Source: Owenia fusiformis
Taxonomy: Eukaryota > Annelida > Polychaeta > Sabellida > Oweniidae
NCBI GenBank assembly: GCA_903813345.2
Contig: CAIIXF020000003.1
Coordinates: forward strand, 25,437,248 to 25,501,247
Direction: 5' to 3'
Length of the DNA stretch: 64,000 nt
Below, in pieces: positions 10,601 through 23,874 of the stretch. Made by a program: the position numbers and the translations under genes. Numbering within the stretch: position 1 is the stretch's first letter; each line of letters opens with the position of its first letter. The notes beneath the pieces were generated by a model. That model was not told the origin of the DNA and ran no database searches. It saw only the letters and a list, made by a program, of their open reading frames with translations.

Positions 10601-13600
10601 ATGACTGAATCAACGATCATCCCCACACGTCTGCGGATGGATCCTATAGCGTCTGACTTTGTGTCACCATCATCTGAAGTCGTGTCTCCTCTCTCTCCAT
10701 CACAACATTTCCAATACTCACAGTCCCAAGCTCCAACTTCACTTTACTTGTCGAATGATGATCAACAGCGGGTTGTGGCAGCCCAGATTCGACGTGCCAA
10801 AGTCAGATTACAGGAAGCTGTTGTCAAAGGAAATAAAGAACTTTGTAAAAAAGAGTGTACTGGATTGTTGGCTATTGATGTACCTTTACACGTTAAATAT
10901 GATAAACTTCAAGTAAAAGATTTGCTTCGTGACAACTCAAAGGTATTTATAAAACATTTTGGGTTAGCAAAATCCATTATTTTTTCAGTTCATGTGGCTT
11001 GCTTTCAAAATATACACCTTCCAACAAACCTTTTTCTTTGAAAATGTCTGAAATAAGCTAAAAAATACCTGTAATTGACTTAAATGTCCCATACTGCCGA
11101 CATACAAAATTGTCCCATACTGCCGACATGCAAAATTGTCCCATACTGCCGACATGCAAAATTGTCCCATACTGCCGACATGCAAAATTGTCCCATACTC
11201 CCGACATGCAAAATTGTCCCATACTGCTGACTTTTACCTCAATAGATTCATTCCCCAACATCTCTGGTAATCTCTAATCATTTATAATTCTGAATTATTG
11301 CTAGAGAGCCTTAGAGTATATATATTTTTCTATTAGCATAAAATGCAAATTGCTGACCATTTAAATAATATAAATGTATTCACATTAATCTAATAATAAT
11401 TGAAGCAAGAAAGATTTGTATCCATATAGAACAATCAAGTTTCTTGTTAAATGGAGTCTTGGTCAACTAAACTTTTACCATTTTTAATATGTAGAGGGAG
11501 GTCAGCACATTGCAAGTTTACAAGGTTAGCTTTATTAAAGTTGTCCACATACTTTGAAACACTCAAAAGCAGTTATTCATCATCATGTACACACAATCTC
11601 TTAAGTGAATGTAAACCAGAAATGAGTGATGATTGTAAGTTAAGGACAATATTTTTTTCAATTTCTTACACATTTTATATTTGTTTTTTCAGCTTGCAGA
11701 AAGTGTAGATGCTACATTGTCAGCCCTTGGGGCGGGGATAACAATCTTAGAGAAATATGCCAAGAATTTACTGAAACCTCTGACTCAGAGACCATCAGTC
11801 TGGAGAACTGTCAAATTCTCCAATGAGATATTCAGACAGAGGGTTGCAAACATCAAGGTACGGGACATAAGTGGTTTCACTAGAATTTCTCACAACAGGC
11901 TAAATAAACGAAAACAGCAGGCAATGAAAATTAATGGAAATCATAAATTTAACATGGAAAAGTGCCTCAAAACAGCAGGCAATTTCGTGAAAACAACCGG
12001 TGAAAATCGCCTGTTGCTTGCTGCTAATGAAACCCCTGGGACAGTACAACTTCTTCACATTTTTCAATTTAAAAATGTATTTTTGAAAATATTTTCATTC
12101 TCGCTGGATTCTGGAATTATATTCTAAATCTACAACTCTGTTCAATTTAGGGTTCTGTGGAGATAATAAGAACATTGGGATATACAGTTGAACTGCCAGA
12201 TGGTTTAACCTATCCTGAAGGCATAGAACCAGACCATGATATCATTCTGCGACTTACAACAGAGCTTGTCATGCTACAAAATGAGCTTACTGCCTATAGA
12301 ACTGGAAACCACCCACATGCCAATGTCTTGGAAGCTCATCTTCTTCAACTTGATACAAGGTACCTACTATTTTCTTTATTTTTTAAGTCACCACCAGAAG
12401 TGGTGGATGGAGTTCGGTGTCTGTAATCACATCTGTAACAAATGGCGGTCGATGTCTGTATCAAATGGTAGGTTGAGGCATTTTGCATGTTACTGCCTTG
12501 TCAGTTTCAGTTCTAGCTTGCCATCAATGTTAACATTGTTTAGTATGTGTTCTGATGCTAAATTATGATAGGTTTACCAGTTAATATTTCAGCCACAAAA
12601 ATGTATCTTTGTATTAATACACCTATAATATACCTCTCGGTGTCTGTAATCACATCTGTAACAAATGGCGGTCGATGTCTGTATCAAATGGTAGGTTGAG
12701 GCATTTTGCATGTTACTGCATTGTCAGTTTCAGTTCTAGCTTGCCATCAATGTTAACATTGTTTAGTATGTGTTCTGATGCTAAACTATGATAGGTTTAC
12801 CAGTTAATATTTCAGCCACAAAAATGTATCTTTGTATTTATACACCTATAATATACCTCGACCTTCTTATAGTGACACAGGAGTGAAGCAAGCTGACATT
12901 CAATTGCAATCTATACCAGTCAACCCCACTGGTGCTCCTCTACCTACTGATAGCAAACAGACTGAAGTAAAGGACACTGCTGGTGATGGGGATGAGGCTA
13001 AATCAAGTTCAGATGATGAGTTCTGTTCTCTTCCACCAGATGCCACAGGTACATTCATTTAGATTGGGATAATTGAATTGAAAGACCCAGGCCAAAATGC
13101 AATTGGAAAATCTGAAATTGAATGTATGGTATATTCATGTAAGCCATATATTCAGTCCCTGACAGACAAGATTTTAAAAATTGTGACTAAAAAATCTATG
13201 AAAATTCTAATGCATTATAATTCTGCATTATAAATAAAGATTCATCTCTTGGAATAACTAATGACAACTTGTGAATTTTCAGATGCCCCTACAAGCAGTG
13301 AGATGTGCCACGTTTGTGGAGAAACATCTGTGGCTGTAAAATGTGAGAATTGTGAACACGAGACAAATAGCTTCTGTAACAACTGTGATAATGTATGGCA
13401 CAAGAATCCTAAGAGACAGTCCCACAAAAGGACCCCTCTCTATGGTGACATTCTGGAGAAATCTGATTACCATCAGTCAGAAACAATAAGAGTGATTCCT
13501 GGTAAAAGGTATGTAGAGTTAAATGTTAATGCCTTATTATGGAAACACAATACCTAAATAATACATGTAGGTGATCTATTGAAAACAACCTGTTGCCTGC

Positions 13601-16600
13601 TCATGATATAACGAAAGCCCTGCTTTTGTATATTTAGCTGGGGAGCAGAACAATAAACACACATGCAGCTCAACAAACCATTGTTTAATTTATCGATCCA
13701 AAGATTTCTATATCTCATCAACCAGAAAATCACTGAGCCTAAGTTGATGAATTTGATATTAGTTGGTTTACATATTTTCTTTGATTTAAAAGTTGTTGTA
13801 CTTAATAGATACATTTTTCTGTGTTTCAAGTAGTGCTGCTGTGTCAACCTCCAATAGTCCAACTTTGTTGTCAACAGATGAGCAGCTGAAGTTTCTACGA
13901 CAACAGCAACAACAAAACTGGCAAAAATCCAAAGAGAAAGTCAGTGCGCCCCATAATGCATCAGATCTGGCAGACGATGTTATTAAGAAGCCTGTACATC
14001 ATCCCCCAGGGGTAACCACACAACAGTCACATGGATTTGCCTCCAGCAGTTCAGTATCTACCCATTCTAAACCAGGTGATTCAAGAGGTGACACTGTAGG
14101 ACCGCAGAGCCTTCTAAATTACAACTCACAGACGGGACGTCCCCATTATACCCTCATCTCTGGCTCAAAGCCATCCATCACCAGACGGATGACCCCAGAA
14201 CGTAGCCCCACACCTACAGGACAAATGAATGTAGGTCCCTGTCCAAAGTGTTACGCTATGATAAATTACAGTGAAAATCGATGCAGCCAGTGCAATGCTC
14301 AAATATCAGAGGACTTTAAACTGAAAGTGAAAAAGGAGGATCTTGTCCCTGGAATGCAACATGCGACCCCCAAACATCTAGGTCCACAAGGAGATGTACT
14401 AATGCTAGATCCAAATGCTCCTAATCTCACCTTACCAAAACAAAGTCTTTCGCCAAATCCTTCATTGCAGTACCCAATGCCTAATAGCCCTGACTACAAT
14501 CAACATTTATATCCCCAACAACAATCGCCAAATATACCTGTATCTTCAAATAGACAGCTGCTACAGCAATATAGACCCCCTCCACCACCTTCTTCCACTC
14601 TGCCAAATTTATACCCCCCACAGACCATCATTCCAAATACACCTGGGTCAGATACGATGCTCCCTCACACCCAGCAGCCTGTCATTTACCCCCCACAGAC
14701 AATCAGCTCCAATCACCCTGACTCGACTATTGTACCATCAAACTCCAGTAGACAAATTCCAGACACAAGTTTCGAACATGTGTTTTCAAATGCCGATCCT
14801 CATCTCCAACAGTCATCTGTGATTTCAAAGAGCGAATCCCCAAAGGAGGTGTCCCAATCCCATCAAAGAAGATCTAGCTCAAGTGGCGGAAAGGAAGGTT
14901 ACACTTGTGAGTGGCAATGTGAACACTGTACTTTCCTCAATGATCCTGGAACAAGAGTCTGCTCAGTCTGTGATAAAACAAGTGATAAGCCCATCCTCTT
15001 AAATCAAGAAGAATTACAAAGGACTCCACTTGGTGATGTTTTACACCATAGTCAGTCGACACCGTCAAACTTGTCAGGCACCATGCAACATCATTCACCA
15101 CCAAACCTGTCAGACAGCAACATGCTACATCAGTCTCCAAACCTGTCAGCCACTTTGCCACATCAGTCATCACCAAATCTGTCAGCAACTACTTTACCAC
15201 ATCATTCGCCAAACATGTCAGCTACATTGCCATTTCAGTCATCACCAAACCTGTCAGCAACTACTTTACCACATCATTCGCCAAACATGTCAGCTACATT
15301 GCCATTTCAGTCATCACCAAATCTGTCAGCAACTACTTTACCACATCATTCACCAAACATGTCGGCTACATTGCCATATCAGTCTCCTCCAAATGTATCA
15401 GCCGCCACTATGCCACACAAGTCAACAACCGATGTGTCAATCGGAAGAAGATTTATAGAAGATCAAGATAAAGTGTATCTTGAAAAGAAAGAAGCACACA
15501 GGCAATATCAGCTGAAACTAAAGGCAGAAAGACAGATGGCTACCAATGCTACAGCCATGAAATCAAATGTGAATCCCCCACAGCAAATCTCTGGACCCCA
15601 AACACTGAATGTGCTGCCAAGAATAGAGCAGACTGCTTTAGCCCAACCAACCTCAGAACCACAAGGAGGCACACAACATATTTCACCCCCACAGCCATCC
15701 CTGATATCAAATATGAAAACCCCACAGCAACCCTTGAATTCAGATGTGCAACCCCAACAACCTAGTCAATCATTTGTGAATATGAGAAGTCATATTGTTG
15801 AAGGAGATCGTGTAGAACAAGCCATTGAAGCAATACATGAGGTTCAACCTCCAGAAAATCCTTCTCAAACCATTGGAGAAAACACCTTAGGACAAGGTAG
15901 ATCACTCATGGACATTGTAGGTGCATCCCCTCAGCAATTCCTACCACAAGTTGGCCAGTCAGGGAAATCTGATACGATTAAGAAGGCCCTTGAGAAAATT
16001 GAAGCGAAAAAGCATCAAGAAGACATGATCATCTCGGGCCAAAAGCTGATTAGGCTAATCAGGGTAATTCCTTTCCCTCTTTCTGCTAGAGTTATTATAA
16101 TTGAGAGCTGTTTGGATCATTAGATGATCATGATATTCATTATAATACAGTGAGGCTTTGGCTTTGAAAGTCAGTTACATTAACTGTCTCATTTAAGTTT
16201 TAGGCCACAATGACTTACAATTCTAAACATGAAGTACTTAAAGTAAACATCTTAAGATATTTGGCAGGTCATTAAGATACTTTCATTTTTAATTTTATTT
16301 TACTTTTTAGGCAGCTGATGTTTCAGACTTCAGTTTGGAAGAGATGGAAATTGCAATTGAGATATCTGAGAAAGAGGACCCAATTAATTGGCTCCATAAA
16401 TTCTGGGATAATATGATTGAGACTGTGATCACTATGGCAACCATCCAAGATGGCGGAGAGTTTGGTGAGGTTTCATACATCGAGGCTCGGATGGCTCTTG
16501 GAGAGTGTAGAGGAAGGATTCAGGACACAGTGGACTACTGCAGAGCATCACGGGAAAAGAAGGTAGGCTTTGTTATAATGAATGTACAATAACACATATC

Positions 16601-19600
16601 CCTAAAGGAGAAGATCTTTGTCATAACAATGAGCAAAAATAATACATAAATTTCAAAAATATATATTATATTAATTTGATGATTATTGCCATTATGGGCT
16701 TTCAAGGGAAAGACCATGGTGCCATTTTGAGTCATGAATATCACACTAAAACATTTTTCCTTTAATAACACTTTTACTTGCGTTTTCAAATACATGTACT
16801 CTTTGCAATGCAGGTTGCTGAATTGATAAAAATGACAGCTTCATCAAGGGAAGATGTTCTTGATAGTCTGTTACAGAATGGTGGGGATGTGGCGGATTCA
16901 GCTCTTAGTCTGCATAGACAAAGTCTCATTCAGTTTCAAGGTACATTTGGGGTTCAGCATCTGTATCAAATTTTTACAACATCCAATAACTTATGGTGAC
17001 ATTTTGTCATGTTAATGCCTTTTGTGCATTTTCTTAAACCGTTTTATAATGTTTGTAACAATTTCAGACCATATATGGGCAGATGTTGAAGAGCATGCTG
17101 AAGCTATGATCCAGGGAGATATCCAAGTCATCATGAATTCACAAGAAATCATGGAATCCTTGAAAAATGTTAACATAGATGCAGAGGTATGTCAAGCTTT
17201 GTTCTGTTTTATAGTGGAATTTTTCAAAAAAGCGAAGTCACATAAAGTGAAAAAATACATTTCAAACTACAAACAAAATCCCAAAATTAATTAAAATGAT
17301 TTCACCTTTCAGTGTTCTCAACAGAATCTTTTCTCAAGTGGGTGCAAGGTTCTCATTTTTCAATTTTTCAGACCAAAATTAGTCAAAATATGCCAATTTT
17401 TCTTTGTTTTCTCATTTTAAAGTGGGTGCAAATGGATTTTCAGGTATTTGCACTGCAAGCCTATTTCAAAATCTCAAGTGGGCACTCAAGCTAGGGAGAT
17501 CAATTCCTTTATGTATAAAGCATTTTATCTAAATAAGGATACCTTGAACAGTTTAAACATATTCCAGTCAAAATTAGTATATTGTGCTTAGAATTTAGAA
17601 AAATTCCTATGGAAGTTACTGTGTGACATCAATACATGTCCAGTATTTGATTCCAGCGTCGTACGAGGGAGATTCTCGTAGAAGGCAGATTAAAGTCCTG
17701 GGAGGAAGCGGAGTCAGTGATGAAAATTTTGGAAATAGGAGATGAAGAGATGAATGTTACACTTGAAGATATTATTGAAGCAGTGAAGACAAACTCTGGA
17801 GACGTGTATGGTACATTAGATTACTTGAAACAAGAGTGTGAAATATGCTATGAAACCTTTCCTATGCACTATGTGAGTACTATTTGGATCATTGAATGAT
17901 CAGTATGTAATCCATGCAGAAATTATTTCTTAGAGTTAATTTCTCCTGGGACCATTGAAAATAAGCAAGTAATGAACGATTTATTTTGAGAGAAAAAAAT
18001 GAATGCTGAGTAACACATATTAAAGGGGAGGGGCCAAACTAAAATCTAATTAATTACATTCTAAGATGATATTGAAATATTGACCTGATCCCTTGTTTAT
18101 GTCAAACATTTAATATGTGAGTAATCCCTCTTTTTTCAGATCCGTAGTATGATATTGTGTACATGCAGTATATGCACCAGTTGTATGAAGCAGTACATGG
18201 AGCAGAATATACGAGAGTCACCTGCTAAGAACTTTGTCTGCCCAGTTTGTCAAGTTCCTGATATAGAGAATAACCCACAGGCTGATAACCATTTTCAGAT
18301 GCTCAGTGAGTAAAGGAAGGGTGTAGAGGAAGGGAGTGTGGGAGGGGAGTGAGGAGGGAGAGGGGGATGGGAGTAGAGGAAGGAGAAGGGGAGGGGGTGT
18401 AGAGGAAGGGAGTGTGGGAGGGGAGTGAGGAGGGAGAGGGGAGTAGAGGAAGGAAAAGGGGTGTGGGTGGGTGTAAAAATCGAACAGGATAGAAATAGAC
18501 AGTTTCATAAGATATAATATGTAATCAGACGACATATGATAATGATATAATATGATACAATATAATGTTTCTGTCAATTGTCAATTCTGAAAGCATCTAA
18601 AAGCTTGAAGATTCTAGATATAAATAAAGAAAAACTTGCCCCTGGAGTCAGTTGATGAAAACAGCTCTTGAAAAACACATTTCCAGAGTTCAGAGAAAAT
18701 GTTCTTTTTGTTTTAGATCTGATGCTTGGTCAACTGGTTGAAGAAGATGTCTTGGATTTATTTCAAAGAAAACTCCGTGACTGGAATATTCAAAAAGAAC
18801 CCAACTTTAGATGGTGTGCAAGTGTAAGTCTTTCATTTGAAATATTCATTTTAAAAATAAAGATTTGGGTTCTCAAATTTTTGGAGGGGGGTGTAATGTT
18901 AAGATTAAAGCTTAGTGTCAGTACCCTTTGTTTTTTAAATGAATTATTTCAATTAATGAAATAAAATTATTTTTTATTGCAGTGCGAATGCGGTTTTATT
19001 TTTAATCCACAAAATCCTGGTCAGTTGAAGATGGTATGCCCAGACTGCAATAAACACACTTGCTTCAAGTGCAAGAAAATTGTAAGTTCAATTAATGCAA
19101 ATTTTTAGTATCACTTTTATCCATCAATTTTTGCCCAAACCACTAAAATGAAAATAATTCAAATCAATATCTCAAACAGTTTGCCTGGAACTACATAGAC
19201 AAGATTTCAGAACCCTGCCCTGAACCCCAAAACTGATGCCTGGTAAATGAAGGTAATAAGAAAAAACATTTTGTTTACAGTGGGAGCCCCAGCATCATGG
19301 TATCACATGTGAGGAGTTTGCCAAGTGGAAGGCTGACAATGATCCTGAACACCAGGCTGCTGGACTTGCTAAACATCTACAGGAAAATGGGATAGGTACA
19401 CATGAAGAGATTTATATTTATTAAACAGGGGCCATTAACAGAAACTTTGTAAAGTTAAGAATTTGTAAAATCCATTGTTATCTAACTATGTCGTCATTAT
19501 ATCCATGGTTACAACTACTGATATACGAATTCGGAACTTTAGAAAGTTTTTGTCAATAGAGAGGTTAAGCAACACCACTTTTTACAACGTAAACCGCAAA

Positions 19601-22600
19601 CGGGAAGGCGCGCGCAGGTTTTTCTCAGGAGATGACGTCATATTGTTCTACTTATTTCCCGGTTTACGTACATCCAAACGTGAAAAAACAAAGTCTAGGT
19701 AGGTCGTTCCGTGAAGGATTTTTCATACTTTATCAAGTTCGATTGAGATAAATATGATGTAGGTCGAATACATAAATATGTTTGACACAAATCTGTGTAC
19801 ATATCGAGGTCATTTGTGTCCAATCTAATCAAATATAACTTGAATATTGAGGCACCCATTCCATATGTAAAATCTGATGAGATTACATGCAACTGCAATT
19901 ACTCACATGTCAACTCATCCTCTTTATACATATTGTGACACCATAGTAATAAAACTATGAATGCCTTGAAGACTTGCTTTAAAGATATTATTGCGTCCAG
20001 TTGTATTTTGTAAGATTCAAGATGTCAAAGAACACTACCAGGGTGTGAAACATCTCCTCTGTTAACACTTCAATTTGTCAATAAAGTTATGTTTTTTATA
20101 CTTTTAAAGTAGAAAATAAAACGAAACGCCGCTAAGAAAAAGAAAAAAATCATTTTGAGGTTTGCGTTTGCGTTACGTCTAAAGTGCTCAGCTTAAAGCG
20201 CTTGTGTTCATAGTACGTAAACGGGAAGTAAAGGTTTACGTTTGCGGTTCGCGTCATAAAAAATCGTCTTGCTTAACCTCTCTAATGACTCCCAGTTGAA
20301 ATCTTGAATGCAATAAATCAGTGGTGTCTGTTTTCTTAGTTCAATACACTTTTGCTTTATTTGCTGTCACAGGGATATTTTAAATATCTTGGATAACAAA
20401 GCATACATTCGAAATACTGTAATAAAGAAATTTTCCTATATTTTCAATGATGTATGTTCAACCCTAATCACAGGACACTTTATCTTAAAAATGAAGTGCT
20501 TAAACTTTTTTTATCCATATTTTGTTCAACAATTATGTATATTTGATTTTACAAAATACAGCCTTGCTAGTCTTAATGAAGCTACATAAGTTAATTCCTG
20601 TTAAAGGTCATATTTCATATTTAATTGTAGATTGTCCAAGGTGCAATTTCCGTTATGCATTAGCAAGAGGGGGTTGTATGCACTTTACATGTAACCAGTG
20701 TAAGCATGAATTCTGCAGTGGATGCTCTAAGCCTTTCATACGAGGAGATGTAAGTACAATCATACCCTGTTAGTACAATATTAATACCATTTTACCTTGT
20801 AAGGACAATTATACCCTATAAGCACAATGTAAGTACAATTGTACTCTGTAGGTACAATGTAAGTACAATCATACCCTGTTAGTACAATATACCATTTTAC
20901 CTTGTAAGGACAATTATACCCTGTAAGTACAATTGTACCCTGTAGGTACAATTTAAGTACAATCATACCCTGTAAGTACAATGTAAGTACAATTATACCC
21001 TGTAAGTACCATGTAAGTGCAATCATACACTGTAAATACAATCTAAATACAATTGTATCCTGTATGTACAATGTAAGTACTATCATTCCCTGTAATACAA
21101 TATAAATACAACTGTAGGCCTTCCCTGATTCATCAGCCTCACTGTTTCTGATTGATACAGGTGATTGTAGTCTTTTGATCCTCTCTCATCTGTTTCACCT
21201 CTTGTGGATAGAGTTGTTTGTGAAATGATAAGGGAGGACACAATGTTTTTCAGGAAGAATTATATGAGATTTAAATGATCTGAAATGTAGATTTTATTGA
21301 TTTTCTGAAAACTAACGCTGACTACAAAATCATTAATTTTTTGTCTAAAAAATAAGGGACTTTTACCTTTTGTTTGTGGTTGGACAACGCTCTATTGATC
21401 TTGTTCCTAATTCAGTTTTCATGTAATCATAGACTATCATGTTTATATTTTAGAACTGCAAAGAGCTGGCAAGCTGTGCTAAGGCTGGGATGCACTGCCA
21501 TCATCCCAGAGATTGCCTCTATTATCTACGTGATTATGACGTGAAAACACTCCAGCAGCTTTTAATGGTGAATGTCTTTATATCATTTTAATACGAATAT
21601 TTTGTGGGCACATATCTTTTGTGTCTTAAACAATCAAACAATGTGAAAAGATGTATTTTGTGTCTTAAACAATCAAGAATTGTGCGTAGATATCTTGTGT
21701 CGCAAATAATCTAGCAATAATGTGGATAGATGTCTTGTTATATAAAAAATCAAAGCAATCTGGTGGATAAGTTCTTTTCTGTCTTCAACAATCAACAGTT
21801 GTGGTAAGATTTTTTTTTTTTTTTTGCCAGTTGTGGTAAGATGTTGTTTTTTCCTCAAACAATCAGTCTTTTAAAACTTGGTTTTCCAGGAAAAGAATGT
21901 GAAGTATAACACTGAACCTGCTGCTGGGGCGGAGAATACTGGTAAATGTGGCACTATGGAACAGAAAGATATCGCTGACGGCTTAAAGGATGAGCTATGT
22001 GGAAGAGAGGTGCCTCCGAAGTATGCTGGATTATGCTCATTGCACTACAAAGAGTACCTAGTCACGCTTATCAACAACAATTCAATTGACCCAATCGAGA
22101 AAATGAATGAGGAAGAATTGTTGATATTGTTACAGCGTAATGGAAAGCAAGCTTTGAAGAGAAAGGAAAATGAGGCTCTCCCTCGATATAAGGAGAGATT
22201 GATAGATGTAAGTGAATGGGTTATGAATCACTCTTTAGCAGGATGAGCGATATATTCTCACTTATGAGTTATATCATGGGGATCTGAAAAGAAGTTTTTG
22301 CAACATTTTAACTCAAAGAAGGGCAACATTGTACAGGATGGGATATAAAAAAAATCCGTCAGGCAGTTTAAAGAAGTAGAAAGAAAACTCATTTGGCATT
22401 AAAATGCAAAAGATTATATATTTATTATCATCAAGAATTGGTTACATATTGTTATAGCCACCATTTTGTGAACAGTGTTTGGTATCAGTGTCTGTAACAC
22501 TTGTTACACTTTAAGGTAGTGCCATTATCACATATTAATGTCCTGTTGTCCATTGCAGCACATCAAGGAAGTCATCCCATTGCCAAAGAGAGCACAGCGT

Positions 22601-22609
22601 AATTTATAG
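10601..22609 (+). CDS. RNF31: HOIP/RNF31 orthologue: linear-ubiquitin RBR E3 ligase, complete
   Basis: Eighteen exons join in phase to about 1717 aa: 10601-10942, 11693-11857, 12151-12359, 12873-13048, 13283-13508, 13831-16063, 16311-16562, 16814-16940, 17068-17186, 17657-17872, 18140-18305, 18717-18823, 18983-19081, 19281-19395, 20631-20749, 21454-21567, 21890-22207, 22559-22609. Order: PUB domain (WRTVKFSN, exons 2-3), B-box-like zinc finger (about 306-342), two RanBP2/NZF-like fingers (about 508-528 and 734-753), UBA region (exons 7-9), RING1 from about 1343, IBR, RING2, LDD. RING2 has [10 protein letters not shown]; its Cys (about 1533, codon 20675-20677) matches catalytic Cys885 of human HOIP. 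The LDD keeps NTEPAAGA and [18 protein letters not shown] makes Met1-linked ubiquitin chains in LUBAC for NF-kB signalling. Human HOIP is 1072 aa; the excess is mostly exon 6 (about 745 codons), rich in Pro, Gln, Ser and His. Confidence 0.96.
11085..11235. repeat. 25-bp minisatellite in RNF31 intron 1
   Basis: About six head-to-tail copies of AAATTGTCCCATACTGCCGA plus CATGC, with few mismatches. Open frames across it on the minus strand come from the repeat and are not genes. Confidence 0.92.
12415..12859. repeat. 223-bp near-identical tandem duplication in RNF31 intron 3
   Basis: Copies start at 12415 and 12638, each with GGTGTCTGTAATCACATC, and end shortly before the exon 4 acceptor at 12872. 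Only a few substitutions separate them, so the duplication is recent. The coding exon itself is not duplicated. Confidence 0.93.
15060..15430 (+). repeat. Coding 72-bp repeat (24 residues) in RNF31 exon 6
   Basis: The reading frame repeats a unit containing [20 protein letters not shown] with a 72-bp DNA period (starts at 15170, 15242 and 15314) and a half-period of 11-12 residues. Flanking half-units are more diverged. The repeats lie after the second NZF-like finger, in a region otherwise predicted to be disordered. The sequence has no counterpart that I know of in vertebrate HOIP. Confidence 0.92.
18306..18475 (+). repeat. Purine-rich G-tract repeat at the start of RNF31 intron 11
   Basis: Starting at the donor, the + strand is almost all purine for about 170 bp, with repeated GGGAGTGTGGGAGGGGAGTG and AGGAGGGAGAGGG words. 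Such homopurine tracts can form triplex or G-quadruplex structures. It lies between the exon ending RING1 and the next RBR exon. Confidence 0.85.
19559..20282. mobile_element. MITE-like element in RNF31 intron 14 (724 bp)
   Basis: Ends are GAGAGGTTAAGCAA and its reverse complement, with TA on both sides (19557-19558 and 20283-20284) as expected for a TA target duplication. Subterminal similarity continues through ACGTAAACCGCAAACG. No transposase frame is seen. It sits entirely inside the intron before the catalytic RING2 exon. Confidence 0.75.
20750..21112 (+). repeat. Minisatellite of 5' splice-site sequence at the start of RNF31 intron 15
   Basis: The authentic donor GTAAGTACAATC at 20750 is the first of a series of imperfect copies with ATACCCTGTAAGTACAAT units. 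Near-consensus GTAAGTAC or GTAAGTGC sites recur at 20829, 20859, 20923, 20972, 20983, 21002, 21013 and 21073. Spacing varies from 11 to about 80 bp. Confidence 0.85.
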
Positions 22610-23874
22610 ATACGAGTTGCAGTCTTTCCACAAGTCAAACGTACAAGGCAGTTTATTCAAGGTTGTGAACTTGTGAATCGTCAATCGACACAATTGGTTC
22701 GAAATTCCCGTACTGAACAGAGTATATGTTTCCCATCTGGATCATAGAAGGCAATATTCATGTTTGTTAACTTATATTATGATTCGTTCATAGTTTTGAA
22801 ATTCTTGTTGGGAAGAGAGCATTGTTCCCCAGCTGAATCCACTTTCGTCCTGCTGCTGATATAGCCAGCGACTTATGTGACAGATTTAAACAGAAAGACA
22901 TATCGGGCCTGTTGTTTATATACATTACATACACATATAGAGTACCCTCTGAATTTGGGTACATATACAAAGTACTGCCGTTAAAAGGGATTCAGTGCTG
23001 ATAATGAATTGCCAAACATTGTGATATAGGGATATATTGTATAGAAGACATGAACATACATGTATATCTTAAAGACATTTATTTAAGACTATTTATGCTT
23101 ATATAAAGGTGCTTTCTCGCAGAGTGCACGCAGTTCAAGTGATTCACAGAGGATTACATAAAATGCAAACCTCTTACAGATCTTATTTTGAAATATGATT
23201 TTTTAAGTGTTGCTCATTATATATAATAGGGAGTTTAAGCTTGCATATAAAATCGAAATGCCAACCTATAGTATGACCAATCGCTCATACAAATGCATCA
23301 CTTTAAATATTTTCCGTCAAGCTTAAACTCGCTAATATGTAGTATTTTGAGAATTTTAGAGAATGAGACTCATGTGAAATAAAGTCATAACTGTTTCTGA
23401 GAAAATTGTTAATGGATTGAGACCCTTTCATTGGTTTATCCATAGGCCTAACAAAATGTCAATATTTTTTCCTATAATGAGTTACAAAATGTCAGCGTGT
23501 TTCTTTTAAGTCACCGTGACATATTCATTGGACTAAATTTATAATGTAATTCAAATGCAATAAATACAATATCTGTGCTTTCAAATTTGAGCTATTTTCA
23601 TTATTTTTATCTTAAGGCTTCCATGTTATAAGATTATAGACCCAGTCCTAAGGCTTTGTTCTATTGTGCTGGTGTGTTGAGAACATGCATGGGGTGTGAA
23701 ATCATTAGTAACCTCAGGCAAATCTGTAACATATGACCTGAACTTCCTTCCTAATTATTATATTATCTTGTCCTGATGAAGCAAGCTATTTGGATATAAG
23801 CTATACACACACTACTATACCTAACACCTAGAAATGCATAAGATACTTTGTTTGTCTAATTGGATTGTTTAGTA

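Noticed and set aside
11058-11261. Repetitive minus-strand frames over the 25-bp array
   Set aside because: They are periodic translations of an intronic minisatellite with no other coding evidence.
15030-15458. A 142-codon + frame rich in Cys and His (QTCQ repeats)
   Set aside because: It is an off-frame translation of the 72-bp coding repeat of RNF31 exon 6. The in-frame reading continues uninterrupted across 745 codons.
20781-21086. A 101-codon minus-strand frame
   Set aside because: It is antisense to the donor-site minisatellite in RNF31 intron 15 and only reflects the repeat.
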